DNA of 64,000 nucleotides from Carallia brachiata (GCA_021464245.1 JADCRB010000036.1:5256372-5320371); one strand, 5' to 3'. Counted from the first letter of the stretch, positions 1 to 15,715 are shown. Program-made: numbers and translations. The notes: generated from the letters alone by a model not told the origin.

Positions 1-890
1 GCTGTTCTTTCAAGTGGTAAAAAACTTGATTTTTCTTAAATAAAATTTTAAATTTGAATCTTATATATAAAAAAAATAAGCGTTAAGAGTTTTATCCCCT
101 TTAAAGGGTCCATACTATATATAAAAAAAATAAGCGTTAAGAGTTTTATCCTCTTTAAAGGGTCCATACAACTTGAACTGGATTAGTTAAGATCCAGATT
201 TAAGTAGAATTTAGTTGAAAGAATTGTATTTGAGACCCCAATTTTGTACAAGATAAAATTTGCATCCGTTACATCAACAGTAAAAAAGGAGAGCAATTGT
301 GCGGGAGCGTGAGTTAAGAGTGAAATATAAATAAATACGTAATTTATCTGATAATATTTAACAATTAATTTTATTTATTTTTTTATTTTTTAAAATTAAA
401 ATTATCTAATAACTTATATTACTTTTATCTCAACTTAATCTCACCTAACTTATCATCTCCAAATTTTGTGATATTGTAATCCAGTTCACCCCTATATCCA
501 GCGCATGGGTGCCTGGAACTCTTATAAATTAGAATTTTCTGCCTACCTAAACAAAATTCCATAATAAGTAGTTCATATGATGTGTGAAAATCACACGTTT
601 TGCTGTTTGGCCAGGTAAGAATGTAAGATAAGCGAGACCCTACTTACTAGGAATACTGACAGCTGGTTTCCAAAGGTCAAATCGAATCCCTACAAAAAAG
701 GACAAATCTGTTGCAGATTCCCACTCTTTATTTGTTGCGCGTTGCTCTTCCACTTAGATTGGGATACATTGCATATGTATCAGTATCAGAATCAGAAAGT
801 TAGAAAAAGCTGGGAAAAGATATACCAAAAGCTTCCGCTGGATAGCCATCTCTAACCCCCCCCCCCCTTATCTCTCTCTAAGTGGCTGTC
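1..890. other. upstream region of AMT1, no gene seen
   Basis: AT-rich sequence with no credible coding exon. It carries a 54-bp tandem duplication near the left edge (separate entry), a run of 12 C at 856-867 and a short TCTCTC tract just before the AMT1 start codon, both probably in the 5' leader. I could not place a convincing TATA box at a normal distance. The promoter of the ammonium transporter must lie here, but no specific element is supported. Confidence 0.6.
62..169. repeat. 54-bp tandem duplication, two copies
   Basis: Two adjacent copies, 62-115 and 116-169, start with TATATAT and eight A and end with GGGTCCATAC. They differ at about one position (CCCC versus CCTC). The near identity points to a recent duplication. 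No coding role is apparent. Confidence 0.9.
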
Positions 891-2369
891 ATGGCGGCTC
901 TCACCTGCTCTGCGGCTGACCTTGACAGGCTACTAGGTGGCGCCGCCAATGCCACGGCTGCTGCTGAATACATTTGCAGCCGTTTTGATGCTGTTTCGGA
1001 CAAGTTTGGCGACACAGCCCACGCTGTGGACAGCACTTACCTCTTGTTTTCTGCCTACCTTGTCTTTGCCATGCAGCTTGGTTTTGCCATGTTGTGTGCG
1101 GGATCTGTACGTGCCAAAAACACCATGAATATCATGCTCACCAATGTCCTTGATGCGGCCGCTGGTGGCCTTTTCTATTACCTTTTTGGGTTTGCCTTTG
1201 CCTTTGGGACCCCTTCCAATGGCTTCATTGGCAGGCAGTTTTTCGGACTCGAAGCCTTTCCATCGCCATCTTTTGATTATGGGTTCTTCCTTTATCAGTG
1301 GGCTTTTGCCATTGCAGCTGCCGGAATCACTAGCGGTTCGATTGCGGAAAGAACCCAATTTGTGGCTTATTTAATCTACTCTTCCTTCTTGACTGCTTTG
1401 GTTTATCCAATAGTCTCTCACTGGTTCTGGTCAGCCGATGGATGGGCCAGTGCTGCTAGAGCTGATAACCTTCTGTTTGGATCTGGGGTTATTGATTTTG
1501 CTGGTTCTGGCGTTGTCCACATGGTTGGAGGCATTGCTGGATTCTGGGGTGCCTTCATTGAAGGCCCTCGTGTCGGCCGATTCGACCACGATGGCAAGTC
1601 TGTGACTTTACGGGGACATAGTGGAACCCTGGTTGTTTTAGGCACATTCCTGTTGTGGTTTGGCTGGTATGGTTTCAATCCAGGTTCGTTTCTCAACATC
1701 CTGAAGGCTTATGGAGAAAACGGTGGTGGGTCTTATTATGGTCAATGGAGTGCTATTGGTAGAACTGCGGTGACAACAACTCTTGCCGGCTGCTCTGCTG
1801 CACTGACCACTCTCTTTGGCAAGCGGTTGCTTTCCGGGCACTGGAACGTCGCTGACGTTTGCAATGGATTACTTGGTGGCTTTGCAGCAATTACCTCTGG
1901 CTGTTCTGTTGTTGATCCATGGGCAGCCATCATTTGTGGGTTTATTGCTGCTTGGGTTCTCATTGGTGCAAACAGGCTTGCGGAGAAATTGAAATATGAT
2001 GATCCCTTGGAGGCAGCACAGCTTCACGGAGGGTGTGGCGCGTGGGGCATTATCTTCACTGCACTGTTTGCCAAGGAGGCCTATGTTAAAGAGGTTTATC
2101 CGGGGAGGCCTGGAAATCCGCACGGACTGTTCATGGGAGGTGGCGGAAGGCTCTTGGCAGCGCATGTTGTCCAGATTGTGGTGATCACAGGGTGGGTAAG
2201 TGTGACAATGGGGACACTGTTTTGGATTCTGCACAAATTTAAGCTTCTGAGGATCTCAATGGAAGAGGAGACAACAGGGTTGGATCTGACAAGTCATGGT
2301 GGAGGGGCGTACATGTATTATGATGAACCCAAGAAAAATTCATTTGCCATGGCTGCATCGGTCGCTTGA
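891..2369 (+). CDS. AMT1: AMT1-type high-affinity ammonium transporter
   Basis: Plasma-membrane ammonium uptake transporter of the AMT/MEP/Rh family, encoded without introns, as is usual for plant AMT1 genes. The frame can be extended upstream to 882, but only through a GTG. The first ATG is at 891 ([12 protein letters not shown]), giving 492 residues, typical for AMT1 (about 490-515). Visible family features are about eleven hydrophobic segments, the pore histidine motifs VVHMVGG and [10 protein letters not shown], and the conserved [10 protein letters not shown] region. The cytosolic tail contains GLDLTSHGG, whose threonine (about residue 467) corresponds to the tail threonine phosphorylated to shut AMT1 trimers. 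The tail ends in a short variable stretch, so paralogue assignment (1;1 versus 1;3) is not possible by eye. It is convergent with the GSNOR gene, whose stop lies 0.93 kb away. No frame damage is seen. Confidence 0.97.
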   Translation: MAALTCSAADLDRLLGGAANATAAAEYICSRFDAVSDKFGDTAHAVDSTYLLFSAYLVFAMQLGFAMLCAGSVRAKNTMNIMLTNVLDAAAGGLFYYLFGFAFAFGTPSNGFIGRQFFGLEAFPSPSFDYGFFLYQWAFAIAAAGITSGSIAERTQFVAYLIYSSFLTALVYPIVSHWFWSADGWASAARADNLLFGSGVIDFAGSGVVHMVGGIAGFWGAFIEGPRVGRFDHDGKSVTLRGHSGTLVVLGTFLLWFGWYGFNPGSFLNILKAYGENGGGSYYGQWSAIGRTAVTTTLAGCSAALTTLFGKRLLSGHWNVADVCNGLLGGFAAITSGCSVVDPWAAIICGFIAAWVLIGANRLAEKLKYDDPLEAAQLHGGCGAWGIIFTALFAKEAYVKEVYPGRPGNPHGLFMGGGGRLLAAHVVQIVVITGWVSVTMGTLFWILHKFKLLRISMEEETTGLDLTSHGGGAYMYYDEPKKNSFAMAASVA

Positions 2370-3297
2370 TTTAAGCTCAGGGCTGTTCATTTGATGTTTG
2401 TATTTGCAATCGTAATTCCTTCTTCAGATGGTACAGTTTAGCTTAGTGTTGGTGCAGCTTTGATGTGATGGTACAGTTTAGCTTAGTGTTGCTGCAGCTT
2501 TGATGCGATGGTACAGTTTAGCTTAGTGTAGCTTTGATGTCAATAATTGTTGGGTTGCTTTGAGCTGATTCAGTTTGTTACAAAGGTTGTGCGTTTATTT
2601 TTCTCTTCTTTTTCGCCATTCCTTTAGTGTTAGTCTGTTACCGTAATAGCTATTAACGGGAACTTATACTAGCTCTTCCAGAGCGATAACATTAAAATGA
2701 CAGCAACTCGAATGCTTCCATGACAAATGGAAATTATAAACTTTAGCACTACATATCATTAGATGCACCTGACCTACTGTACAAAGAAATTTTCGTTCAA
2801 GTTAGAACTCTCAAGGAACTAGCTTTTAAAAGTTAATGCTTGATTTGCGTTGCTAATGGATTCATAGAAGAAATGTAATTAAACGCTTAAAAGTCATTTT
2901 CACACCGTTTACGACATATATAATTATATCGACCAGAGGTAGCAGAAGCAGCTCAACTGCACAACAGATTTACATAACATTATAAATCTCCCTCTTTTAT
3001 TTTTCCGATAGAAGCTCTATCCTCTGCTTCTGAGAGAAGAAACATGGCATGCCAGAATAACCCAGTTCTGAGCTTTAAGCTCCAGCAACCATTTTGTGAA
3101 AATAGAAACGGAAAAAAACAAAAGACACCAACCTTATTATTAGAGATTTACAAAGACTTTTAAGAGTAACCCAGTTCTTACATTCCATTAATCCGCATTG
3201 CATTGATCTCACACTCCAGACAGTTTCCAGTTTTAACCAAGCGAAAAAGTGCCCCAACCCCACGAAAACCTTGGTAGACAACACGACGGCCTTGACT
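2370..3297. other. convergent intergenic region (3' ends of AMT1 and GSNOR)
   Basis: This 0.93-kb stretch separates two stop codons facing each other. The left part should hold the AMT1 3' UTR with its short tandem repeat, and the right part the 3' UTR of the minus-strand dehydrogenase. No other gene was recognised. Confidence 0.6.
2427..2540. repeat. 40-bp tandem repeat in the AMT1 3' region
   Basis: A unit starting GATGGTACAGTTTAGCTTAG recurs at 2427, 2467 and 2507, with the third copy shortened. It lies 58-171 bp after the stop codon, so it is probably transcribed as part of the 3' UTR. Copies differ by single bases. Confidence 0.9.
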
Positions 3298-6612
<3,315 letters not shown>

Positions 6613-7868
6613 TCTGATGACCTACCAAACACTCCTGCTCTCTGTAAGAAACAACAACGGCGAGACTGGAATGGAGATAAGGTGGACTGTAGAAATGGTT
6701 TGGGATTTTTTCTTGATTTTTCTGAGGTCGTCTAATACCAATCTATTAAATTAATTAATTTAAATTGATCCAAATAAGATTTTAAAAAATAATAAAAAAT
6801 TTTTAATAAATATTTAAGGTCTCTATATTTTTAAAATTTAAATTTAAAATTTTTTATTAAATGATAATAAATTCTTACTATTTATGTTAGTGTCTACCGG
6901 TTATATTTCAATTATTTTTGGGGGGTTTTCTGTAGACTCTAGAGCGGACCCGGAGTAGGAATCCGGCCTGGTGTTTTTAGGCCTCGGCCATTTTTATGTT
7001 TTATGTAGTAATTGTCGGCTTAGGCCTTTAAATATCTCTGGCCCTGTGTCGTGAACCTTTGAATTGAAACCATTTTTCTGAAGAGTCCAGTTAGGTAGGC
7101 AGAATTAGGTGTACGAAAAAATAGATCAAAATTTTTTTTTTGTAATTAGGTAATTTATTTGTGTAACTAGACGTTTAATTTCTACAATGAAAAAATAAAT
7201 AAAAAAATACTTCAAAATTTATTACAATAATTCAGTGTCTCATTGCACAAAAAAAACTATCTAATTACACAAAAAAATTCTCACGTCTATTTTCCGTCCA
7301 CCAAATCCCGTCCACCTATATTTTTCCTTTTCGGAACATGCGAGCATGTGTTCATATGGTCGCAATTCTACAGTTGATCAGTTGACTAAATTTTTCAAAA
7401 GATTTGACTACATAACTTTAAGAGACATTTACTTACATAATTTATTTAATAATTTATATATTTTTTTATTATTTTTCAAAAATTTTTAGTGAGAATACAA
7501 ACAAAAATACATAATAAAAAAATACAAGCCTAATTGTGTCTATCGTACCATTGAAGGTGGTAGATTAATGATGTTCTGGCTCCTTCTCTCAACATTAACT
7601 CGAGTTTGATATCCTGCGCCCGCGTTCTCCTCCAGCAATCGTTGAGTGGCCGCTTCAATGGCAAAGATTGAGTGCAGCATTGAGTTTTATACTCATCAAC
7701 GCTGTAACTAAATTAGGAAGATATTTGTTTCAGATTTAATAGTATTTCAGTGACGGATCTTCCTTATAGAAGAGATTAAATGATGATAGGGTGACTCCGT
7801 ATCTCAGCCAAAAATCAATGACTACCATACTCTCGAAATAATTTTTTTCACAAAAAAAAAAAAAAAAT

Positions 7869-7973
7869 CGTGTCTATCGTAACTGCACCATCGCAACCGT
7901 ACATGCGTTGTACAATACAAGCATAGCTTTGCATTGGATGTACGGTTGGGGTGGTGCTGTAACGATAGACAGC
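7869..7973. repeat. imperfect inverted repeat (possible MITE end or hairpin)
   Basis: The left arm from 7869 reads CGTGTCTATCGTAACTGCAC, continuing to the CCGTACATG region. The right arm ends GCTGTAACGATAGACAGCG at about 7973 and is its imperfect reverse complement over about 35 bp. The loop is about 30 bp. A third piece of the same sequence, TGTCTATCGTACCATTG, lies near 7537, so 7537-7973 may be one non-autonomous element with partly duplicated ends. Confidence 0.65.
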
Positions 7974-9488
7974 GCCCTTTGAAAGGCAGCAAAAGCAATA
8001 GGCTTTTGAAGACGTTAACATTGTGGAGGAGGGGGTATATTTTTTGAAGGATGAGGTTAAGAAGAAGAAGAGCAGGAGGAGACTCTATTAATTAGATGGC
8101 TCGAGGGCTTAGCTATGCAGAGATAGATTTGCACGGAGCTTAGTAAAAGAGAAGAAGAAGAAGAAGAAGAATAAGAAAGTATGGAAGGTGGGGATTTGTG
8201 AGCGACGAAAAGAAGATTGGAACGTCCATATACTTGGAAAGACCAAGATCATCGTTGTATATACAATTGTTACATATGTTTTTGTAAATGTGCACATGAT
8301 CACGACACCGTTTTCATATTCAAATGACAACATTGTGGCGACATGTTTTGCCATATTTTTCTGCTAGTAGTACTACAGTGAGTCATGCATACGACAATTT
8401 CACTTAGATTTCAATATCCATTTATTAATTAAAAGAAGGTTTTATATTGAAACAAAAAGGAAAAAGAAAAAGGAAAAATAGTTTTTCTTGCAAAAATATT
8501 CAAAGAGTTCTATTACTTGATTAATACTATAAGAGCACATAACAGCACGCAGTCTATTTAATGAAAAATTTATTAGTTCTCTCCTAAAATTAAACCACAT
8601 GAGATTTTTAAAATAGAAAACTCATTAGTGTTAACAAAACTGATAGCTGGATGAGGTCTCCGAAAAAGATTCAAAAAAAAAATGGTGTGACTCACTAATT
8701 TTTTATTTTTTTCAAAAATTAATGTTATGTATAATAACTAAGTTTAATGTGTAAAAAATTTAAATATAGAAATTTATTATATTCATGTATAGATAAATTA
8801 AGATTAATGTGAAAAAAAAAAAAAAAAGTGAAATTACCGCCACTGCTCGTCTCAGAGATATCCGGTATCAAAGCTTGTCAACCAAATTGCATGTGGGGAC
8901 CACTATGTACCTTTGCATTTTGCTCAATTTAGTCCAACAATCACGTGTTCAATTGGAAACAGGTGGCACCGTGATCTCATTTATTACAACCAGACCCGAT
9001 AACCCGCAGGAGCCGTAAATTGAATCGTTCCGTTTACAGCTCGGGCCGGCCCATCACCTCTTGGGGACATGACGTTGATGCGCACGGGCCCAGGATGTTA
9101 GGCCAGCTTTCTTTTCAATTTTGTTTTCTTTCCTTTCCTTTCATTTCCGTTTTTCTTTTACGACGCACCAATAGCCAAAAACTTTATGGTCTGTTTGGAT
9201 AGTTAGTGAGAAAAAAAGTTGTGAGAAAGAAATTTTTTTAAAAAATTGTATGTTTGAATTATATAAAAAAATAATGAGAAAGAAATTATATAATTAAAAT
9301 TATAAAACAACCCTTACACATAATTATTTAGTAGTTTAAAATAAATACAAAATACAAAAAATTGGAATTATTTAGGTAATTTTCATTCCATTTATCTTGT
9401 TGGTTTTGCGGTTTAATGGCGAAAAGACATTGTATAGCTCATCCTGTCATCACACAATAATCCATTTCTCGCGGCTTTGTAGTAAATG

Positions 9489-9534
9489 GTGCCTTGGTAT
9501 TTGAAATTTTTGTGCCTTGGTATTTGAAATTTTC
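9489..9534. repeat. 23-bp tandem duplication
   Basis: Two adjacent copies of a unit containing GTGCCTTGGTATTTGAAATT, starting at 9489 and 9512. No gene is nearby, and it looks like a simple local duplication. Confidence 0.85.
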
Positions 9535-11611
9535 TTTCACGTTCTAATCCAACGTGGAAACCAAATAGAGGGTTAAGTCTAGATGTTTTATTTCCTATTT
9601 AGAAAATAAAATTGGCCCGCTTATGACAATTAAACGTACGGTTAAATCAATAAGTATAGTTTAATTGGTTAATAAAAATAATATTTTTAGAAGAGTAATT
9701 ATAATTAGATAACTAAAGTGACTTTACTCCACGATGACAGATGACAGGCGAAGTTCAAATCCTCTCTATGCACTCCTCCTCTGCAATACCAATGTAGGTG
9801 TGAGCTGAAATACATCATTGTGTTCTAAATTAGCTATGGTTTGATGTGGGAACCTTTCAGAGCAATCACATGATGAGTCTCTTTTAAAAATAAAGTTAAA
9901 TTAAGACGTAAACTTATAATATTCAGTTTAGGCCTATAAGGACAAAAATTAATGGCCTATATGTTCTCTTTTCCAGTGTTTAAACAAAAGAGAACTCTGC
10001 ACAATCTGTATTTCGAAATGGACAATTTCGTCATCAAATTTGGGCGAATATTCTCAACTTTTAACGTGTTATGCTTGCACAAAATACCGACAAAAGCCTC
10101 AAGTAGGATTGACATAAAAAATAAAATCAATCCTAGCCCACCAGCAATTTAAAATTTCTCAAAACTACTTCAGTTGTAAATTTATTATTATTATTATTAT
10201 TTAAATGAATAATAGAGATGATACTCTACAGATTTATCAAAAAGATTTGCTCGAATCTCTTATCTAAATAGGATGTAGGCCGTTACTTTTAAATTTGTCG
10301 ATAGAACAAATCACAATAAATTGGTAAGAGTTACTATAGAGTCGTAAAACTCTAAGAGTTCAAAGTAAATTTAATTATATTGAATGACCATAATAAGATT
10401 CAAACCTATAATTTATAAAAATATGATCAAATCTCTTATCACTTGAATTATACGATCGCTGGTTGTAAATTTAAAATTTCGGCTAATCAGATGGCAAGCA
10501 AACGAGCAAAGGTTGAAACGTACTCTCCGATGACGAAGTGTTCTGTAATTTAGTTCAATATGTACTTCTGAAATGAAAGCTGCATGTTTTTGTTTTTTTT
10601 CTTTGTCTAGCTCGTTTCAATTCAACGAGGGGCGGATCATTATCTACGAACCATTAATTGTTGGTAAAAGTTACGTAAATATATAACAATAAATAGAAAA
10701 TTAATACATAAAATTTTAAATTATTGAATTGTAAAAATATATTAAATTTAAAATATAAGTAAATGATTAAATTAATTATATATCTTATATATATCATAAA
10801 TTATATGACTACGTAACGATATTCTTAATTAGTAAGAACGAATTGTTATAATATTAGGGAAGTATCGTGGTGTATTTTGCTACCATCGAATGTAATATAA
10901 ACCATGGAAATTTCAATTTTATATAAAAAAAAAAACATAAGCTGTTAAATCTTGTGCATGCGTCGTTTATGCACTGATAAAAATGAATTAACTAGTGTTT
11001 TGCCGAGCCTACGAATTTTAAAACACTCTTGGGTCACTTTTTTTTTATTAAAAAAAAAATTTATAATAAATATATTGATCATTAAATTTCTATATTGAAA
11101 TCAGTATTTAAATAATTGTAATATTTCAATCAAATATCTTTAAAGGGATAAACCCACGACTTTAATATTACTGTACTCGAGTATAATTCTTACAAGTCGA
11201 TTACGATATTTAAAAATTTAAAACTTGTATCATGCCACACAACATTTAAACTAGGTGACTGGTTTTCCCCTTTATAAAGTAACTAAAATTCAAACTTGAA
11301 TCATACGTATAAAAATATATGTAAAAATAATGAACTACCACGTCGGATGGTAGTTTGAATCACATTTTTCGTGCAAGGAAAATGGAGAAACAAACAAAAA
11401 GCCAATAATGTACTGAGCCCAGAGTTATCCACGTGAATATGCACGTGTGACATTGTGAGTAATTATGATCGTAGACGAGCAGGCATATCATATCAGCGAT
11501 GGATCCAATAGTCGTGAGTCTGACATTTCCGCGTCGATGACTTGTTCAAACGACCAGTACTGGGAATCACCAGCCAATACTTCATCGCCACCTGTTTTAT
11601 GTCGCGATAAT

Positions 11612-11630
11612 CCGGTCAACTTTTGACCGG
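11612..11630. promoter_or_regulatory. W-box palindrome cluster
   Basis: A 19-bp palindrome with 8-bp arms, CCGGTCAA-CTT-TTGACCGG, followed immediately by another GTCAA core at 11630-11634. TTGAC is the core of the W-box bound by WRKY factors. ACGTG-containing motifs lie about 200 bp upstream (near 11432 and 11441). The sites are about 1.05 kb before the cupin start codon, so they could be distal promoter elements. That role is inferred from sequence alone. Confidence 0.4.
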
Positions 11631-12594
11631 TCAACTTCTCAACCGACTTTCTTGTTCCTCTGATTGTAAGGAATTTAATTCCCCCTTTGCCTCCGCAATG
11701 AACTAACCAATGAATTTTTATTTTTGGAAGTACTTTAAATTTTTAAGTGAAATTAAATGAGATCAAATGATAAATATTTTTGAATTCCTGGATTTAAAAA
11801 AAGAAAAAATAATTATTAAATATAAATTATATAATCACTTTGGTTCTTTTTAAAATATGATTATATATCAGATAAAAAATGTAATTATATAAAACTAAAA
11901 AGATAAAAACAAAGATACGGTTATATAGAAAAAAAAATTTATTCCAGAAAAAGAAAATATTATAGAGATCAATTCTTTTTGTGGTTTCGAGATCAATTCT
12001 GAGGTGAATGTATATCGAAAAAATGTGAAAAACATATATTACTTTTGTTAAATACATTATTATCTAACATCCCAAATTATTTTGAAGCGAGAATCTAAGA
12101 AATTCAGTCAATGATAACGTACAACATTCTACATATACTACGCAGGAAAAAAAAAAACATTTCAATATAGGAAACACCCACGATATGGAATTTAGTGAAG
12201 AATAGGTCTTACCATTTTTTTTTTTTTCACAAAGATACTTTATATCATAGTATATAATTTTTTTTAGAAGCATTATGACTTATATATTATTTAAAAGAAA
12301 TTCAAAGAAGAATAGAAAATGTAAGTTAGCTAGTCTTTTTCACGTTTATATGGTTAAGAAGGTTCCAAGATTTATTAGATACACGATTCCGCTAATTAGT
12401 TTGATAAACATATCATTACCATGGGAATTAGGGCAACCTGGTCGGTTTAACTTATTGAGTGATTATGACATGGCAAGATGTGATAGGTCAAGGTTAATAA
12501 TGAGGAGGCAAAGGCAAGATCTTATCCTTTTTTACTTCCGCGTCTGAAAAAAAAAAGATATTCCCTTTCCTTACTTCCCTTCCTTGGCCACAAT

Positions 12595-12603
12595 TATATA
12601 TAA
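12595..12603 (+). promoter_or_regulatory. TATA box of the cupin gene
   Basis: TATATATAA lies 80-90 bp upstream of the cupin ATG at 12684, leaving room for a 5' leader of about 50-60 bases. Sequence and position fit a plant TATA box. The transcription start itself cannot be read. Confidence 0.6.
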
Positions 12604-12683
12604 TTCAATTCAAAGGCTGTAAATATCAATTTGTTCTCCGCAACCTTCTTCTGTAAACTACCTGCTTTTCTCGTTACAATTCC

Positions 12684-13360
12684 ATGGCTGAAGACCTAAG
12701 AATCGTCGTCGAAAAAAACCCATCACAGTCGAGGCTCAATGAGCTTAACATCAAGTACTGGCCCAAGTTAGTCTCTCTCTCTCTGTCTCCTTCTTTGTCT
12801 TTTCCTTTTTTTTTTTTTGTGGTTTTTGATCATATTACAATTAGTAAAAGAAGGAGGATTTGGAAGAGGGATCCATCCCGACTCTTTTCTAACATAGTGT
12901 CAATAAATCAGTTGCTTTACACAGCAAATTCTCTCTCCTTCTTTGTCTACAAATATGTAAAAATAAAATTATCGTGGGTTGTTGTGTGTGTCATGCATAT
13001 CTTTGGTTGAGGTATAGTGTTGTAATCCAAATTCTTAATTGGGTTGTGTTTTTGCTTTTGTGTTGTCCGTGTTTATTAATTTTTCTTGAACAAAAAACAA
13101 AAAGATGGGGTTGCCCGCCGGGGAAATACCAGCTAAAGTTTGACGCTGAGGAGACGTGCTATTTGTTGAAAGGGAAGGTGAAAGCATACCCAAAAGGGTC
13201 ATCAGAATTTATAGAGTTTGGTGCAGGAGACCTCGTGGTCATACCAAAAGGCCTCAGTTGCACTTGGGATGTGTCTGTGGCTGTTGATAAGCACTACAAA
13301 TTCGAGTCAGCTTCTTCTTCATCTTCTACTACTACTGCTGCTTCTTCTTCTTCTTCTTAA
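12684..13360 (+). CDS. Small cupin-domain protein (RmlC-like, Cupin_3/DUF861)
   Basis: Single-domain cupin of 112 residues in two exons, 12684-12766 and 13105-13360. The donor CCCAA|GTTAGT and acceptor AAAAAG|ATGGGG join as KYWPK-WGCPPGKYQ and keep frame (83 + 256 = 339 nt). The beta-barrel core includes FDAEETCYLLKGKV and FGAGDLVVIPKGLSCTWDV, both characteristic of this small plant cupin family, whose biochemical role is not established. The usual cupin metal-binding histidines are not evident, so catalysis should not be assumed. After KHYKFE the protein ends in a Ser/Thr/Ala tail encoded by TCT/ACT/GCT trinucleotide repeats (about 13315-13357), a probable microsatellite expansion. A TATA box lies 81-89 bp upstream. 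Family assignment is good; function is unknown. Confidence 0.92.
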
Positions 13361-14119
13361 TTATTGTTGTTTCAAATATGTTCAACTGATTTCTTGTTGA
13401 TTTCCTTTGCTCTTGTAATTTGATCAATTTATTCTTTGATTATGAATGTAAAGGTAGTTGCTTCTCTCTCTGGGTTTTTATTTTTGTTATTTTTTGTTGT
13501 TTGTAATTATGGTGGTATTCAATGAATGCAGTACTGATCTCTTTTGGTCAAAGAAAGGAAAAACACTTTGTCAATGCGTGTCCCACTCAAACTACTCGAC
13601 TTTTTGAGTCTCTACATAAGCTTTTTTAATGTTCCTTTGACTGGTCAACACGATCTTCATCCTCCATCTATTTATTCTTTGTTTTAACCTTTTCTCAACG
13701 TGTGATGGTGATGGAAGATAAAATACTTCACACTACCATGCTGCTGGTCTAACAGTAAAAATAAAACAATTCGTTTCTTATGATGTCAAAAATTTTAAAC
13801 TTAAATTTTTGTTAAAATATTCAGTTTAATTGATCTATTCTTACGAAATATGCTCTTTTAATTGAATCTATTCTCATCGTGAAGCACCACTCTAATTTTT
13901 TATTTTTTTAATAAAAAATCTATTTTATCCTTCCAGGCAATGATTTAGACGTCCGTCTGTCCTGTTTTATCAACCGGACACAACCCATGCGCCGAAAAGA
14001 CTATACTACCCTTGCTTTCCTTCGTTTACTGGCATTAGTAGGCTAACATTTTCTTTTTAATAAGTTTTTTTAAATACTTTTTAATAAGTTAATTTATTTT
14101 TTTAAAATTTTTTTAAATT

Positions 14120-14186
14120 TAGACTAACTGGTTGGATGGTTGGAGAGAAAAAATACAATTAGAGAGATTTAAGGTTTAAACTCTCT
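14120..14186 (+). repeat. possible tRNA-derived SINE relic
   Basis: TAGACTAACTGGTTGG at 14120-14135 resembles an RNA polymerase III box A, and AAGGTTTAAACTCTC at 14171-14185 resembles a degenerate box B, about 50 bp apart as in tRNA-derived SINEs. No clear target-site duplication was found, so the borders are unknown. Confidence 0.35.
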
Positions 14187-14631
14187 ACCCCACACAATAA
14201 ATTAATTGGTTAGAAGTGAGAAGATTTTTAGTTTCTAAAATTTAATTTTTTAATGTTGTTTTTTGTTTCCTTTTGAAATTAAGAAGGTCAATTGCGTCAT
14301 ATGAGAAAAAGATTCTGGGAATCTAGATGCTTTTGGACGACAAAGTTTTCGGACAGTGCGGTGCTGTACTATATTCGAAAATGGAAAATCCGATATTGTA
14401 TAGTGTAAAAAGGAATCTTACAAATTTATTACTATAATTTTTTTTTTACCGATTTTTCATTTGTAGTGTATTACGTTATTATTTATCAAAATTGTCCTTA
14501 AAAAATTGAACCGATGACATATTTGATGAGTTGGGCCATTATATTTTTTAATGGTTAGAAAGTTCTCACGAGCTTCCGTAGTTTGATGGTACTACCACCC
14601 AATATTCTCAGTGCTCACATCACATTCTTGC

Positions 14632-14682
14632 AATCATTCTATGTAATTTTTTTTTTTTTTGACTGGAATCATTCTATGTAAT
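14632..14682 (-). mobile_element. very short poly(A) retro-insertion with 16-bp TSD
   Basis: The identical 16-mer AATCATTCTATGTAAT occurs at 14632-14647 and 14667-14682. Between the copies are only 19 bp: 13 T followed by GACTGG, which on the minus strand reads CCAGTC plus a poly(A) tail. This is the footprint of target-primed reverse transcription with almost all of the element body missing. Confidence 0.75.
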
Positions 14683-15008
14683 AGCAACAAGGTCGCATGC
14701 ACAAACCTCATTAATTAATAAGTCATACTAACATCAAACCACGCACAGAGACCACATAATTAAAAGTCACATTCACAAACCACTCAATTAACTTAGGCAT
14801 TCAAATTTTTATACATGAGAACACATTTAGTCCCAATTCAATACACCAATAACATAGAAAAACATGACTATCTAAATTTTATTTGACTACAAACTCTTGA
14901 CATGTTCTAATTAACGAATCTAATCAATTCCAATGTGCAAGCTCAATTCCGACGGTAAATGGAATATTCTAGAGTGGATTTGTACCGCCTTTGGGTTAAA
15001 TCTGGTAC

Positions 15009-15052
15009 TTGTGCTATGCCCACTAATTCCTTGTGCTATGCCCACTAATTTC
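15009..15052. repeat. 22-bp tandem duplication
   Basis: Two adjacent copies of a unit containing TTGTGCTATGCCCACTAATT, starting at about 15009 and 15031 with one difference near the end. Confidence 0.85.
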
Positions 15053-15715
15053 TTAGTCTTAAAAATAAAAAAGTAGGAACAGTGCACACAATTTTATCGT
15101 ATAATAATATAATTTTGTATTTAGGGGTGTAAAATGACTAAATAATTACGATATTTTTTACACTAAATCAGAATAGAATTCAATCACAAAATTTCTCACT
15201 CAAACTCAAATTCCTTGAAACCGTGAACTACACAACCTGTGCTAAATGCCAACCAATTCTGTTTTGGGTATTGGTTAATTGCGGTGGATGCGACGGTCCA
15301 CCACTTGCGTAGTTTAGCTGGACGAGCAACGGTTCGGAACTTGTGTGGCTGGCTCGACCCTGTTCTGTTGTGCCCATTTACCTAGAGGATCGGGTGCTAC
15401 TTGTTTGTCATTAACATATATATATATATAATTTAAGCAATTAGTGGCAGCAGAAATTATGAGATGTCGTCACACTAGTTGATTTCATCTTTATCCTTGA
15501 CTTTGAGCCACCGTAGCTTTTCAATTGAGAAGCCATTGTCTGCCGAGACAGCGACATATAATGTACATGCTTTAGCATATGCGAACTAAAATGTAATTAT
15601 TGAACTTAAGAATTTTCGCTCTTTTGACAAATTGATTTCCGTTTGTGGGTCATATTTTAATGGTTTTATCGTTGATCCAAATTCTGATACAACGAGCTAT
15701 AAGTAATAGTACAAC

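Larger units (their letters stand above)
6613..12594. other. 6-kb AT-rich intergenic region with repeat fragments
   Basis: No credible gene. Short open frames here have no family resemblance and are broken by homopolymers. Recognisable pieces are an imperfect hairpin at 7869-7973, a GAA-type microsatellite around 8147-8175, a 23-bp tandem duplication at 9489-9534, a possible SINE relic with box A-like TAGTTTAATTGGTT (9657-9670) and box B-like GTTCAAATCC (9753-9762), and a W-box palindrome at 11612-11630. The right end, about 12.4-12.6 kb, should hold the cupin gene promoter. Confidence 0.6.

Noticed and set aside
882..890. AMT1 start three codons upstream (MAV before MAAL)
   Set aside because: The codon at 882 is GTG. 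The first ATG is at 891, and plant nuclear genes rarely start at GTG.
933..2234. Open frames on the opposite strand and other frames of AMT1
   Set aside because: They are shadows of the conserved transporter frame and resemble no family.
10660..10835. Inverted GTTACGTAAATATA-type motif pair
   Set aside because: The match is short and AT-rich. It could arise by chance and has no clear boundary.
12275..12547. 90-codon plus-strand open frame just upstream of the cupin gene
   Set aside because: AT-rich, no similarity, and it overlaps the expected promoter. Probably chance.
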